Shown here: positions 1-8,213 of the stretch, piece by piece | Layout of the letters: each line of letters opens with the position of its first letter | Position numbering within the stretch: position 1 is the stretch's first letter | DNA from: Agromyces protaetiae | Lineage (GTDB): Bacteria; Actinomycetota; Actinomycetes; Actinomycetales; Microbacteriaceae | Assembly: GCF_004135405.1 (NCBI RefSeq) | Contig: NZ_CP035491.1 | Coordinates: 1,178,001-1,242,000, forward strand | Length of the DNA stretch: 64,000 nt | Direction of reading: 5' to 3' | The notes under the pieces: generated by a model | The model's input: only the letters and a program-made list of their open reading frames with translations | What the model was told of the DNA's origin: nothing | The model's database searches: none | Program-made: the position numbers and the translations under genes

Positions 1-2
1 GC

Positions 3-254
3 AACCCGCTCCGAACCCGACCGGCGTCCGCGACCGGAGCCGCGGTCCAGCAGGCGGCGCAGGTGCCGCTGCCCTCGACGGGCGAGTCCGCGACCGTGCT
101 GCGGTCGAGCGACGCGCTCGTGCCGATCGGTGCCGGCGACGGGGCATCCGTCGTCCTGCCCATCGCGGGCGCGACGCTCGCGACCCTCGTGGCGGTGCTG
201 TGCGCCCTGTATCTCGCGGGCGTGCCGATCGTGCCCTGGCGGCGCGCAGGCTGA
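3..254 (+). CDS. C-terminal end of a membrane-anchored protein (partial)
   Basis: Only the last 83 codons are in the window; the 5' part lies to the left. The visible tail has an Ala/Pro-rich stretch containing LPSTGE, then about 28 residues, then one hydrophobic helix (about VVLPIAGATLATLVAVLCAL) and a short basic end WRRAG. This looks like a C-terminal membrane anchor. LPSTG resembles a sortase motif, but the long gap before the helix makes a true sorting signal doubtful. It is followed within 15 bases by an iron box, so it probably belongs to the same heme-uptake neighbourhood, but its function cannot be read from this fragment. Confidence 0.6.
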   Translation, partial: NPLRTRPASATGAAVQQAAQVPLPSTGESATVLRSSDALVPIGAGDGASVVLPIAGATLATLVAVLCALYLAGVPIVPWRRAG

Positions 255-266
255 GTGCCAAGTTAA

Positions 267-285
267 TTAGGCAAGCCTTACCTAA
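267..285 (+). promoter_or_regulatory. DtxR/IdeR-type iron box
   Basis: The 19 bases TTAGGCAAGCCTTACCTAA match the classical DtxR/IdeR consensus TTAGGTTAGCCTAACCTAA at 16 of 19 positions and keep the dyad symmetry. The box lies 42 bases ahead of the GTG start of the HtaA-like gene, where a bound repressor would block transcription under iron-replete conditions. Base composition here is much more A/T-rich than the surroundings. Confidence 0.88.
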
Positions 286-327
286 CTTAGATAGGGTGGC
301 GTCAACCCCACCTGAAAGGAACCACAC

Positions 328-1746
328 GTGGACTCTGCAACATCGACGAAGGCCCCCCGCCTGCGTCGCCTCGCCGCGGTCGCTGCGGTCGCGGCACTCT
401 CGCTCGGCGGCGCGCTCGTCGCGACCGCTCCCGCATCGGCGGCCGCCCAGGAGGGCGAACTCACCGGCGCGCAGCTTCGCTGGGGCTTCGCCAACGAAGC
501 GAGCAGTGGCGCATACGCGGGCGGCTGCAACTTCCTGAGCGCGGGCGCGGCGGGCAACAGCGGCTCCGCGCGCCCCTGGACGCAGGCCGACGGCTTCTAC
601 TCGGCGAGCGAAGGAAACGTCTCGATCGTCAAGCCCGACGCCACGGGCGCCCTCGTCGCACCGACCTGGGCCACCAAGTGCCTCGACGCCAACGGCAAGG
701 CTGTCAACGTCGGCAGCCCCACGTCCAACACCGGCACCGAGGTCGTCATCGACGGCGGCACCGGCACGGTCGACGCCGACGGCAACGTCGAGATCGAGTG
801 GGACGGTTCGTTCACGGTCGTCTTCTACGGCGGCTACACCTACTGGACGGCCACCGACCCCGTGCTCACGCTCGACGCCGAAGGCAACGGGCAGCTCACC
901 GCGACCGCGGGCGGCTACGGCGCGAGCATGGAAGACCTCACCAAGTGGGAGGCGCTCACCCCCACCCAGATCGTCCTCGCCGACATCACAGGCGCGGCTG
1001 TCTCCGACACGGGCTTCACGGTCACGCCGGACTTCCTCGGCGTCTCGGTGAACGTCGTCGGGGGCACCCCGCAGGTCGCGAAGACGACGCAGAACGAGGC
1101 GTTCTGGGGTTCGTTCCCGCAGAGCTTCGTCGACTTCCAGCAGCTCACCGGGCAGTCGAGCTACTGGTACTCGTCGGGCGGCGCGCGCGATGCGGCCAAG
1201 CCCACGCGTCCGATCCACGTCGCCTACACGCTCGAGACCCCTCCGGTCACGCCCGAGAACCCGAACGAGCAGGAGATCGGCGTCGAGGTTCCCGTCGTCG
1301 ACGACCCCGCCACGGGTGAGTTCGGCTGGGCGTTCGCGAGCGCCACTCCCGTGAGCCTCGGCACCGCCGCCCAGCAGGGCGACGTCTTCCGCGCGACGGG
1401 CAAGCTCAACGACATCGTCGTGACCGACACCCGCACGGGCGGCAAGGCCGCGTACACGTGGAGCATCTCCGGCCAGGTCGGCGTCTTCGCCGACGGCGCG
1501 AAGACGTTCAGCGGCGAGTACCTCGGCTGGACGCCGGCCGTCTCGGGCGCCGGTGCCGGCGTGACCGCGGGCACCGTGGTGACCTCGAAGCAGCTCGGCG
1601 GCGCGGGTCTCGCGACCTCGTCGGTGCTCGCGACGAGCACCTCGGCGGGCAACGCGACGATCGGGGCCGACCTCGAGCTCGTCATCCCCAAGACGACCGC
1701 GCCGGGCGCCTACAAGACGAAGCTCACCGTCACGGCGCTGAGCTGA
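328..1746 (+). CDS. Secreted HtaA-like/WxL-like surface protein
   Basis: 472 residues. GTG start chosen because GAAAGGA lies 7 bases upstream. Residues 1-39 are a Sec signal peptide ending ASA-AA. Residues about 45-290 resemble an HtaA domain: an opening LRWGF, a central 'GSFTVVFYGG..' in the place of the usual F.GH.G segment, then a 'TQIVLADI' strand. The HtaA family binds heme at the actinobacterial cell wall, but the usual heme-ligand His is not obvious here. Residues about 330-472 resemble a WxL-type wall-binding domain: YTWSISGQ then EYLGWTP. The next gene encodes a DUF916-type protein, the classical partner of WxL proteins. An iron box upstream implies DtxR control. Likely role: iron-regulated heme-surface component; the domain assignments rest on motif reading only. 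Confidence 0.75.
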   Translation: MDSATSTKAPRLRRLAAVAAVAALSLGGALVATAPASAAAQEGELTGAQLRWGFANEASSGAYAGGCNFLSAGAAGNSGSARPWTQADGFYSASEGNVSIVKPDATGALVAPTWATKCLDANGKAVNVGSPTSNTGTEVVIDGGTGTVDADGNVEIEWDGSFTVVFYGGYTYWTATDPVLTLDAEGNGQLTATAGGYGASMEDLTKWEALTPTQIVLADITGAAVSDTGFTVTPDFLGVSVNVVGGTPQVAKTTQNEAFWGSFPQSFVDFQQLTGQSSYWYSSGGARDAAKPTRPIHVAYTLETPPVTPENPNEQEIGVEVPVVDDPATGEFGWAFASATPVSLGTAAQQGDVFRATGKLNDIVVTDTRTGGKAAYTWSISGQVGVFADGAKTFSGEYLGWTPAVSGAGAGVTAGTVVTSKQLGGAGLATSSVLATSTSAGNATIGADLELVIPKTTAPGAYKTKLTVTALS

Positions 1747-1750
1747 CCCG

Positions 1751-1793
1751 CTGCGCGGGCTCGGCGCATCCCGGATGCGCCGAGCCCGCGCAG
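1751..1793 (+). terminator. Long perfect hairpin between the two surface-protein genes
   Basis: Positions 1751-1771 and 1773-1793 are exact reverse complements (21-base arms, 1-base centre), forming a very stable G/C hairpin 5 bases after the HtaA/WxL stop codon. There is no T-run, so it may act as a Rho-independent-like stop, as a partial terminator that lowers expression of the following gene, or as a 3' mRNA stabiliser. Confidence 0.65.
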
Positions 1794-1823
1794 TTCCTGT
1801 TCCACACTCTCGAAAGCTCCGCA

Positions 1824-2951
1824 ATGCCCCGCCGCTCCTGGTCACGCCCCGTACTCGCCGCAGCCGTCACGCCCGTTGTCGCTGCGGCGCTCGCCGTTTC
1901 CGCGTTCGTCTCCCCGACCGCCGCAGTCGCCGAGTCGGCGGGTGCGCCGGGTGCGTCCGCTGTGCGCTCACCCGTCTCGCCCGTCTCGCACGTGACGACC
2001 GCGGCATCCGCCGAGACCGCCGGGACCGCGACCGGCGACGTCGCCTGGACCGTCCGCACGGTCGACAACGCCAACGGCAGCGGGCGCCCGAACTTCACCT
2101 ACGACGTCGACCCGGGGGCCGTCATCGACGACGCCCTGCTCGTGACCAACACGGGCACCGTGCCGCTGGATCTCGCGGTCTACGCCGCCGACACGTTCAC
2201 GACGCCGACGGGCGACATCGACATCCTGCAGAACGCCGCAGACTCGGTCGACGCCGGAGCGTGGATCGCTCCCGGCTCCGACACCGTCCACCTCGAGCCC
2301 GGCGCCGCCGCCGAGGTGCCGTTCCGCATCGACGTGCCCGCCGACGCCCGTCCGGGCGACCACTCCGCCGGACTCGTGACGGCACTCGCCGAGACGGGCG
2401 CGGGCACCGGCACGATCGCCGTCGAGCGGCGGCTCGGCAGCCGACTGCACCTGCGCGTGTCGGGCGAGCTCGTACCCGCTGCGACCGTGACCGACGTGCG
2501 CACGAGCTTCAACGGCACGTGGAATCCGTTCGGCACGGGCACGCTCGTCGTCGACTACCGGCTCTCGAACACGGGCAACACGCGTGTCACGGCGACCGAG
2601 GCGGCACGCATCGCCGGGCCGTTCGGCATCCTCGCGGTCTCGGCCGCCGACGTGCAGCTGCCCGAGGTGCTGCCCGGATCGACGATCGAGGTGCACCGCG
2701 AGATCACGGGCGTGCCCGTGCTCGGCTGGATCACGGGCGCGCTCACGGTCGCCCCGGAAGGGGTCGGGCTCGGTGCCGGGGCACTCGACGTGTCGACGAT
2801 CGAGGTGGGTCAGGCGGCCGTGCCGTGGACGTTCCTCGCCCTCGCGGTCGTCATCGCGGGACTCGTCGTCGCGATCGTGCTCGTCGTGCGCAAGCGTCGC
2901 GGGGTCGCCCGTGGCGCAGTCGACGGCACCGAAAGCGCGAGCGCCGCGTAG
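1824..2951 (+). CDS. DUF916/WxLIP-like membrane-anchored surface protein
   Basis: 375 residues from ATG 1824; the open frame extends further upstream, but only this start places a signal peptide (about residues 1-38, ending AVAESA) at the N-terminus. The mature part reads as two beta-sandwich domains: 'FTYDVDPGAVIDDALLVTNT' followed by the 'WIAPGSDTV' and 'PADARPGDHSAGLV' segments typical of the WxL-interacting family (DUF916, PF06030), then a second domain with 'VVDYRLSNTGNTRV'. A single C-terminal membrane helix (about residues 333-355) is followed by RKRRG. In Firmicutes this family binds WxL proteins and host ligands. Here it follows a WxL-like protein, so the two probably form one surface complex. 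Confidence 0.75.
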   Translation: MPRRSWSRPVLAAAVTPVVAAALAVSAFVSPTAAVAESAGAPGASAVRSPVSPVSHVTTAASAETAGTATGDVAWTVRTVDNANGSGRPNFTYDVDPGAVIDDALLVTNTGTVPLDLAVYAADTFTTPTGDIDILQNAADSVDAGAWIAPGSDTVHLEPGAAAEVPFRIDVPADARPGDHSAGLVTALAETGAGTGTIAVERRLGSRLHLRVSGELVPAATVTDVRTSFNGTWNPFGTGTLVVDYRLSNTGNTRVTATEAARIAGPFGILAVSAADVQLPEVLPGSTIEVHREITGVPVLGWITGALTVAPEGVGLGAGALDVSTIEVGQAAVPWTFLALAVVIAGLVVAIVLVVRKRRGVARGAVDGTESASAA

Positions 2952-2957
2952 GCCGGG

Positions 2958-4295
2958 TCAGCCCGCGACGCGCGCCGCGATGTCGGTGCGGTACTGCCCG
3001 CCCTCGAGGCGGATGCGCGAGAGCGCGTCGTATGCGCGGGCGCGGGCGCCCGCGAAGTCTTCGCCGGTCGCGACGACGTTGAGCACGCGGCCGCCGGTCG
3101 CGACGAGCGGCGCGTCGGTCGCGTCGGGCCCGGATGCCTCGCCGAGCGCCGTCGCGGCATGTGCGACGTGCACGCCCGCGACCGCCGCGGCGTCGTCGAG
3201 GCCCTCGATGACGCGGCCCGTGACCGGCGCCTCGGGGTAGCCCTCGCTTGCGAGCACGACCGTCACCGCGACATCCGGATTGAACTCGGGCGCGGGGAGC
3301 GGCCCGAGCTCGCCCGTCGACGCCGCCAGCAGCAGCCCCGACAGCGGCGTCGCGAGCCGCGGCAGCACGACCTGCGTCTCGGGGTCGCCGAAGCGTGCGT
3401 TGAACTCGATGACCCGGAGGCCCTTCGACGTGAGGATGAGCCCCGCGTAGAGGAGGCCGATGAACGGCGTCTGCTCTTCGGCGAGCTGCCGCACGGTCGG
3501 CAGCGCGATCGTGCGCGCGACCTCGTCGACGAACGCGGCCTCGGAGCCGAACGTGCCGCCTCGCCCGTCGGCGGCGTCGGCGAGCCACGGCAGCGGCGAG
3601 TACGCGCCCATGCCGCCCGTGTTGGGGCCGGCGTCGCCGTCGAGCAGACGCTTGAAGTCTTGCGCCGGCGAGAGCGGCAGCACGTCGTCGCCGTCGGAGA
3701 GGAAGAAGAGCGAGATCTCTTGTCCGTCGAGGAACTCCTCGATGAGCACAGGGCCCCGGGCGAGGTAGTGCGCCGCGTGCGCGATCGCGGCGTCGCGGTC
3801 GCTCGTGACGAGCACGCCCTTGCCTGCGGCGAGGCCGTCGGCCTTCACGACGTACGGGGCGCCGAACTCGTCGAGCGTGCGCTCGACCTCGGCGATCGTG
3901 TCGGCGAGGGCTGCGCCGCCCGTCGGCACGCCCGCGGCCTGCATGATGCGCTTCGCGAAGGTCTTCGACCCCTCGAGCTGCGCGGCGGCCTTGCCCGGGC
4001 CGAAGACGGGGATGCCGCGGGTGCGCACGGCGTCGGCGACGCCCGCGACGAGCGGCGCCTCGGGGCCGACGACGACGAGGTCGACGTTGTGCTCGATCGC
4101 GTAGCCGGCGACGGCGGCGCCGTCGTTCTGGTCGAGCGCGACGGTCGTCACGCTGCCGCGCTCGGTCGACACGGGGGATGCCGCGATGCCGGCGTTGCCG
4201 GGGGCGGCGACGATCTCGTGGCCGGCCTCTTCGGAGAGGAGGGAGAGGATGATCGCGTGCTCGCGAGCACCGGAACCGAGGACGAGGATGCGCAC
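2958..4295 (-). CDS. purD: Phosphoribosylamine-glycine ligase
   Basis: 445 residues, full family length. PurD is an ATP-grasp enzyme joining glycine to 5-phosphoribosylamine to give GAR, the second step of purine synthesis. Visible hallmarks are the N-terminal MRILVLGSGAREHAI Rossmann start, 'GPEAPLVAGVAD', the ATP-grasp segment 'YVVKADGLAAGKGV', and 'EFNARFGDPETQVVLPR' near the metal site. The GTG start at 4295 is preceded by TACCCT and exactly six bases, suggesting a leaderless transcript. It converges on the DUF916 gene with a 6-base gap. purF and purM lie further right in the window. Confidence 0.97.
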   Translation of the reverse strand: MRILVLGSGAREHAIILSLLSEEAGHEIVAAPGNAGIAASPVSTERGSVTTVALDQNDGAAVAGYAIEHNVDLVVVGPEAPLVAGVADAVRTRGIPVFGPGKAAAQLEGSKTFAKRIMQAAGVPTGGAALADTIAEVERTLDEFGAPYVVKADGLAAGKGVLVTSDRDAAIAHAAHYLARGPVLIEEFLDGQEISLFFLSDGDDVLPLSPAQDFKRLLDGDAGPNTGGMGAYSPLPWLADAADGRGGTFGSEAAFVDEVARTIALPTVRQLAEEQTPFIGLLYAGLILTSKGLRVIEFNARFGDPETQVVLPRLATPLSGLLLAASTGELGPLPAPEFNPDVAVTVVLASEGYPEAPVTGRVIEGLDDAAAVAGVHVAHAATALGEASGPDATDAPLVATGGRVLNVVATGEDFAGARARAYDALSRIRLEGGQYRTDIAARVAG

Positions 4296-4363
4296 CGCTC
4301 AAGGGTACCGGAGGGTGCGTCGCCGCTTCGCCCGGCGTCACAGGGGTGGGAGAGGATGGATGC

Positions 4364-4750
4364 ATGGCACGGGCACGGATCGCGGACGGCGAAGGCGCGG
4401 CCGCGGTCGCCGAGTGGCGGGCGACGGTCGCGGGAGGCGACCACGAGGCATCCGTCGATCGTGCGACCCTCGCGCTCGCCGTGCGCTGGACGCTGCAGCG
4501 CCTCGCCGAACTCGCGCCCGGCGGCACCGTCGAGGTGCGCGTGCCGCCCTTCGGCGCCGTGCAGTGCATCGAGGGTCCCAAGCACACGCGCGGCACGCCG
4601 CCCAACGTCATCGAGACGGATGCCTCGACCTGGCTCGCGCTCGCGACGGGATCCGTGTCGTGGTCGGACGCGAGAGCGAGCGGGCGCGTGCACGCGTCGG
4701 GGCAGCGCGCGAGCCTCGAAGGACTGCTGCCGATCATGCTAAGTTCTTAG
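4364..4750 (+). CDS. Sterol-carrier-family protein
   Basis: 128 residues from ATG 4364. The protein has the conserved actinobacterial 'VEVRVPPFGAVQCIEGP' and 'HTRGTPPNVIETD' segments and a C-terminal 'GRVHASGQRASL' strand found in the SCP2-like family encoded beside purD. It lacks a signal peptide and membrane helices, so it should be cytosolic. The ligand is unknown. Start: GGGAGAGGA lies 7 bases upstream; GAGGAT six bases before the ATG could alternatively be a leaderless -10. Its stop codon lies inside the second iron box. Confidence 0.8.
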   Translation: MARARIADGEGAAAVAEWRATVAGGDHEASVDRATLALAVRWTLQRLAELAPGGTVEVRVPPFGAVQCIEGPKHTRGTPPNVIETDASTWLALATGSVSWSDARASGRVHASGQRASLEGLLPIMLSS

Positions 4751-4765
4751 GCAAGCCTCACCTCA
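4747..4765 (+). promoter_or_regulatory. DtxR/IdeR-type iron box overlapping a stop codon
   Basis: TTAGGCAAGCCTCACCTCA matches the DtxR consensus at 15 of 19 positions and shares its first twelve bases with the box at 267. The TAG stop of the sterol-carrier gene (4748-4750) forms part of the box. It sits 90 bases upstream of the large HtaA gene and should repress that gene when iron is sufficient. Confidence 0.82.
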
Positions 4766-4855
4766 CTACGCGTTCCCGAGCGGTGGTGCGGCTCTCTCAC
4801 CCGTCGCCTGCCGCCGCGATCGCGCCGGCACCCCCATGCCCAGAAGGACCGCGTC

Positions 4856-7800
4856 GTGAAGACTCCGTCGAACCCGCCCTCTCGCCCACTCAGAGCCCTG
4901 CTCGCCGGGCTCGTCACCCTCGCGGTCGCCTTCGGCGGCTCGCTCTCGACGGTCGGGCCCGCGATCGCCGACGAGATCGCGTCGCCCGACGCCGCCGTCG
5001 CATCGGTCGGAGCGCCCGCAGACGCGGCAGGCGCGGAGGAAGCGCCCGCCGACGAAGCGACCGGCGACGAAGCGCCAGGCGACGGAGCGACCCTCGACGA
5101 GACACCCGAAGCGCCCGAAGCGAGCGAGGAAGGCGCGGCGACCGCAGAGGGCGAGCCCGAGGCATCCGGATTCGCGCCGGCCGTGGCCGTCGGCGTGCCG
5201 AGCGTTCCCGGCGTCGCCGCCGAAGCCGCCGAGGCCGAGGCCCCCTCCGCCACCCCGACGATCACGGTCTCGAAGACCTTCGGCCTCGACGCCCACGGCG
5301 AGACCGTCACCGTCACGGGCTCGGGCTTCGTGCCCGGCGCCGACACGACCTCGGCCCGCCCGCCGATCGCGGGCAAGTTCGGCGGCGTCTATGTCGCCTT
5401 CGGCGCGTTCGACGTGAACTGGAAGCCGAGCACGGGTGCGCCGAGCACCGCGCGCCCGACCGTCGACGTCAAGTGGGGCGTGCACGCCGAAGACCTCGCG
5501 AAGATCGGCGGCCCGTCCAAGGGCGGTTTCGTCGTGAACGAGGACGGCACGTTCGAGACCACGCTCACGCTCTCGTACGACGCCGCGAAGGCGCTCGCCG
5601 ACGGTCACTTCGGCATCTACACCTACCCGGGCGGCGGCGCGAAGGCGCCCTCGTTCGAGACGTTCGAGCCCATCGCGTTCGCCCCCGCCGTGTTCGTCGA
5701 CCGCACCGCCGGCCTCGACCCGTTCGACGACACCGTGACCGTCAACGGCGTCGGCTTCACCCCGACCGCCGCGACCATCGGCTCCCGCCCGCCGCTCGCC
5801 GGCAAGTTCAGCGGCGCGTACGTCGCGTTCGGCGCGTTCGCCGAGAACTGGAAGCCGAGCGCCGGCGTCGCCGCGACCGCTCGGCCGACGGGTGACGTCA
5901 AGTGGGGCGTGCACGCGGCCGACATCCCCGCGATCGGCGGCCCGACAGCGGGCGGCATCGCGATCGCCGACAACGGCACCTTCACGACGCAGCTCAAGGT
6001 CGCCGCGACGTACGCCAAGATGCTCGCCGACGGGCGCTACGGCGTCTACACCTACCCGGGGGGCGGCGCCAAGGAGCCGACGTTCGAGACCTACACGCCC
6101 GTCTCGTTCGCGCCCGCCGTGCAGGTCTCGAAGACCACGGGCCTGAACGCCGAGGGCGACACCGTGACCGTGCGCGGCGCCGGCTTCCTCCCGTCGGGCG
6201 CCGACACGAACGGCAAGCGTCCCCCGCTCGCGGGCAAGTTCGGCGGCGCATACGTCGTGTTCGGCTCGTTCGCCGAGAACTGGAAGCCGAGCGCGGGCGC
6301 CCCGTCGGGCAACCGCAAGACCGCGACGCAGAAGTGGGCGTTGAACCCCGCCGACGTCGCGACCGTCGGCGGCGCGGCCGCCGGCGCGATCGAGATCGGC
6401 GCGGGCGGCACGTTCGAGACGACGCTGGATGTCTCGGAGTTCACGGGTGCGCTGAAGGACGGCCGCTACGGCGTCTACACCTACCCGGGCTCGGGCGCGA
6501 CCTACGCCCCGTTCGAGACGGCGACGCTCCTGACGTTCGGCGGCGCGCCGACCGGCCCGACCGGCCCGACCACCCCGCAGAACCCGGCGCCGGCGCCCGC
6601 TCCCATCGCGGGCGGCTCGCTCAGCTGGGCCGTGTCGAACTCGTTCGTCGACTACGTCACGGGTTCGATCGCCAAGGGCCAGGTGAGCGTCTCGGGCGGT
6701 GCGACCCGCTCGGGCGGCGTGTTCCAGTTCGGCCAGTCGGGCGGCTCGTTCGACCAGTCGACCGGCCGCGGCTCCGCCGACTACTCGGGCGCGGTGCGCT
6801 TCACGGGTCACGCGGGCGCGCTCGACCTGACGTTCGCGAACCCGACCCTCCGCGTCGTCTCGGCGACCGAGGGCGTGCTCAACGTGTCGGTCGACGGCAG
6901 CCGCGTCGACCTCGCCCGCGTCGATCTCGGTGCCGCGTCGAAGAGCTCCGTCGGCGGCGCGACCCGGTTCGCGGGCGCCCCCACGACCCTGCTCGCGTCG
7001 GGCGTCTCGGCGTTCGAGGGCTACTACGGTGCGGGCCAGCAGCTCGCACCGGTGACCGCCGTCGTCGGCTCGCCCGCAGCGGCCCCCGCCGGCAGCACGG
7101 GCACCGTCGTCACGGCGTCGGCCTCAGCCGCTCCGCGCGAGGTCCCGGCGACCCCGCCCGCGACGACGGGCGTCGAGCTCGACGCGCCGACGCTCGCCGC
7201 GCTCGCCGCGGGTGAGCAGGTCACCGTCACGGTCGGCGGCTTCGCACCCGGCGAGACGGGGATCCAGGTCGTCGTCTACTCGACGCCCGTCGTGCTCGCC
7301 CGCGACCTCGTCGCCGACGCCTCGGGCGTCGTGAGGTGGACGGGCGCGATCCCCGCGACCCTCGAGGCGGGCGTGCACACGCTCACCTTCCAGGGCTCGG
7401 TCGCGAAGGGCGTGCAGTTCACCGTCGCCGCTGCAGACCGCTGTGCCGTCGACGCCGCAACCCTCTCGTGGGGGTTCAAGAAGTCGTTCCTGACCTACCT
7501 CGAGAGCGGCATCGCGAACGGCACGTGGACGGTGGCCGACGGCGCGACCGACGACGGCACGGTCTTCGCCTTCGCGGCAGGCACGGGGTCGTACGACGCG
7601 AAGACCGGCCGCGGCGCGGTCGTCTTCCCCGGCTCGGTGCACTTCACGGGCCACGACGGCGCGCTCGACACGACGATCGCGAACCCCGGCCTCGACTTCA
7701 CGGGCACGGGCGACGTGTTCCTCACCCTCGACGTGCACGGCACGACGCAGGAGGGTGCGCCGATCGAGGCGAAGGGCGTGCGCTTCGCCGAACTCGACCT

Positions 7801-8140
7801 CTCGAGCGGCTTCGAGTCGGGCGACGACGGCGTGACGGGCACCGCGATCCCTGCCGTGCTCACTGCCGAAGGCGCCGCAGCGTTCGGCACCTATCCCGAG
7901 GGTGAAGCGCTCGACCCGGTGACCTTCTCGCTGCCGCTCGCGGCGGACTGCGCGCTCGTCGTGCCGGCCGCCGACACCGAGACGGTCGAAGCCGCCGATG
8001 ACGACGCCCCGACGGTCGAGCCGATCAGCGCGGCGCCGTCGCTCGCATGGCTCGTCTGGGCCGGCATCGCGCTCCTCGTGATCGTGCTCGCGGCGCTCGC
8101 GTTCGTGCTCGTGCGCCGCGCCCGCAACAAGACCGCGTAA
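4856..8140 (+). CDS. Large HtaA-domain heme-binding cell-surface protein
   Basis: 1094 residues; GTG start with AGAAGGA 9 bases upstream. Order: signal peptide (1-38, ending AIA-DE); acidic Ala/Glu-rich linker (40-130); three homologous repeats of about 143 residues (about 135-277, 278-420, 421-561), each with 'GKF.G.YV.FG.F..NWKPS', a central 'KWG' or 'KWA' segment and 'YG(I/V)YTYPG'; HtaA domain 1 (about 585-740, 'LSWAVSNSFVDYV', 'FTGHAGALDL'); a small beta domain (about 771-860); HtaA domain 2 (about 862-1030, 'LSWGFKKSFLTYL', 'FTGHDGALDT'); C-terminal helix (about 1062-1085) and RRARNK. The Tyr and His of both HtaA domains match the heme-ligand positions known from Corynebacterium HtaA. 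Likely captures heme at the wall and passes it to an ABC importer not seen here. Confidence 0.9.
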   Translation: MKTPSNPPSRPLRALLAGLVTLAVAFGGSLSTVGPAIADEIASPDAAVASVGAPADAAGAEEAPADEATGDEAPGDGATLDETPEAPEASEEGAATAEGEPEASGFAPAVAVGVPSVPGVAAEAAEAEAPSATPTITVSKTFGLDAHGETVTVTGSGFVPGADTTSARPPIAGKFGGVYVAFGAFDVNWKPSTGAPSTARPTVDVKWGVHAEDLAKIGGPSKGGFVVNEDGTFETTLTLSYDAAKALADGHFGIYTYPGGGAKAPSFETFEPIAFAPAVFVDRTAGLDPFDDTVTVNGVGFTPTAATIGSRPPLAGKFSGAYVAFGAFAENWKPSAGVAATARPTGDVKWGVHAADIPAIGGPTAGGIAIADNGTFTTQLKVAATYAKMLADGRYGVYTYPGGGAKEPTFETYTPVSFAPAVQVSKTTGLNAEGDTVTVRGAGFLPSGADTNGKRPPLAGKFGGAYVVFGSFAENWKPSAGAPSGNRKTATQKWALNPADVATVGGAAAGAIEIGAGGTFETTLDVSEFTGALKDGRYGVYTYPGSGATYAPFETATLLTFGGAPTGPTGPTTPQNPAPAPAPIAGGSLSWAVSNSFVDYVTGSIAKGQVSVSGGATRSGGVFQFGQSGGSFDQSTGRGSADYSGAVRFTGHAGALDLTFANPTLRVVSATEGVLNVSVDGSRVDLARVDLGAASKSSVGGATRFAGAPTTLLASGVSAFEGYYGAGQQLAPVTAVVGSPAAAPAGSTGTVVTASASAAPREVPATPPATTGVELDAPTLAALAAGEQVTVTVGGFAPGETGIQVVVYSTPVVLARDLVADASGVVRWTGAIPATLEAGVHTLTFQGSVAKGVQFTVAAADRCAVDAATLSWGFKKSFLTYLESGIANGTWTVADGATDDGTVFAFAAGTGSYDAKTGRGAVVFPGSVHFTGHDGALDTTIANPGLDFTGTGDVFLTLDVHGTTQEGAPIEAKGVRFAELDLSSGFESGDDGVTGTAIPAVLTAEGAAAFGTYPEGEALDPVTFSLPLAADCALVVPAADTETVEAADDDAPTVEPISAAPSLAWLVWAGIALLVIVLAALAFVLVRRARNKTA

Positions 8141-8213
8141 CCCGCGCGGCCTGCTCGGGCCGAGCGTTCCGGTGAGGATGCCTCGGGCTCGAACGGGATG
8201 GGACAATGGAGGG

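Noticed and set aside
66-80. LPXTG sorting signal in the left partial gene
   Set aside because: LPSTG is followed by about 28 polar residues before the helix, unlike true sorting signals; kept only as a remark.
1458-1823. N-terminal extension of the DUF916 gene
   Set aside because: Overlaps the previous gene and the hairpin; the signal peptide begins at 1824.
2851-4737. Long minus-strand and plus-strand ORFs over purD and the sterol-carrier gene
   Set aside because: Arg/Ala-rich shadow frames of high-GC DNA without ribosome sites or family motifs.
4766-6811. 681-codon open frame antisense to the large HtaA gene
   Set aside because: Composition is that of a complement frame (Arg, Ala, Gly, Asp runs); the opposite strand has signal peptide, repeats and HtaA domains.
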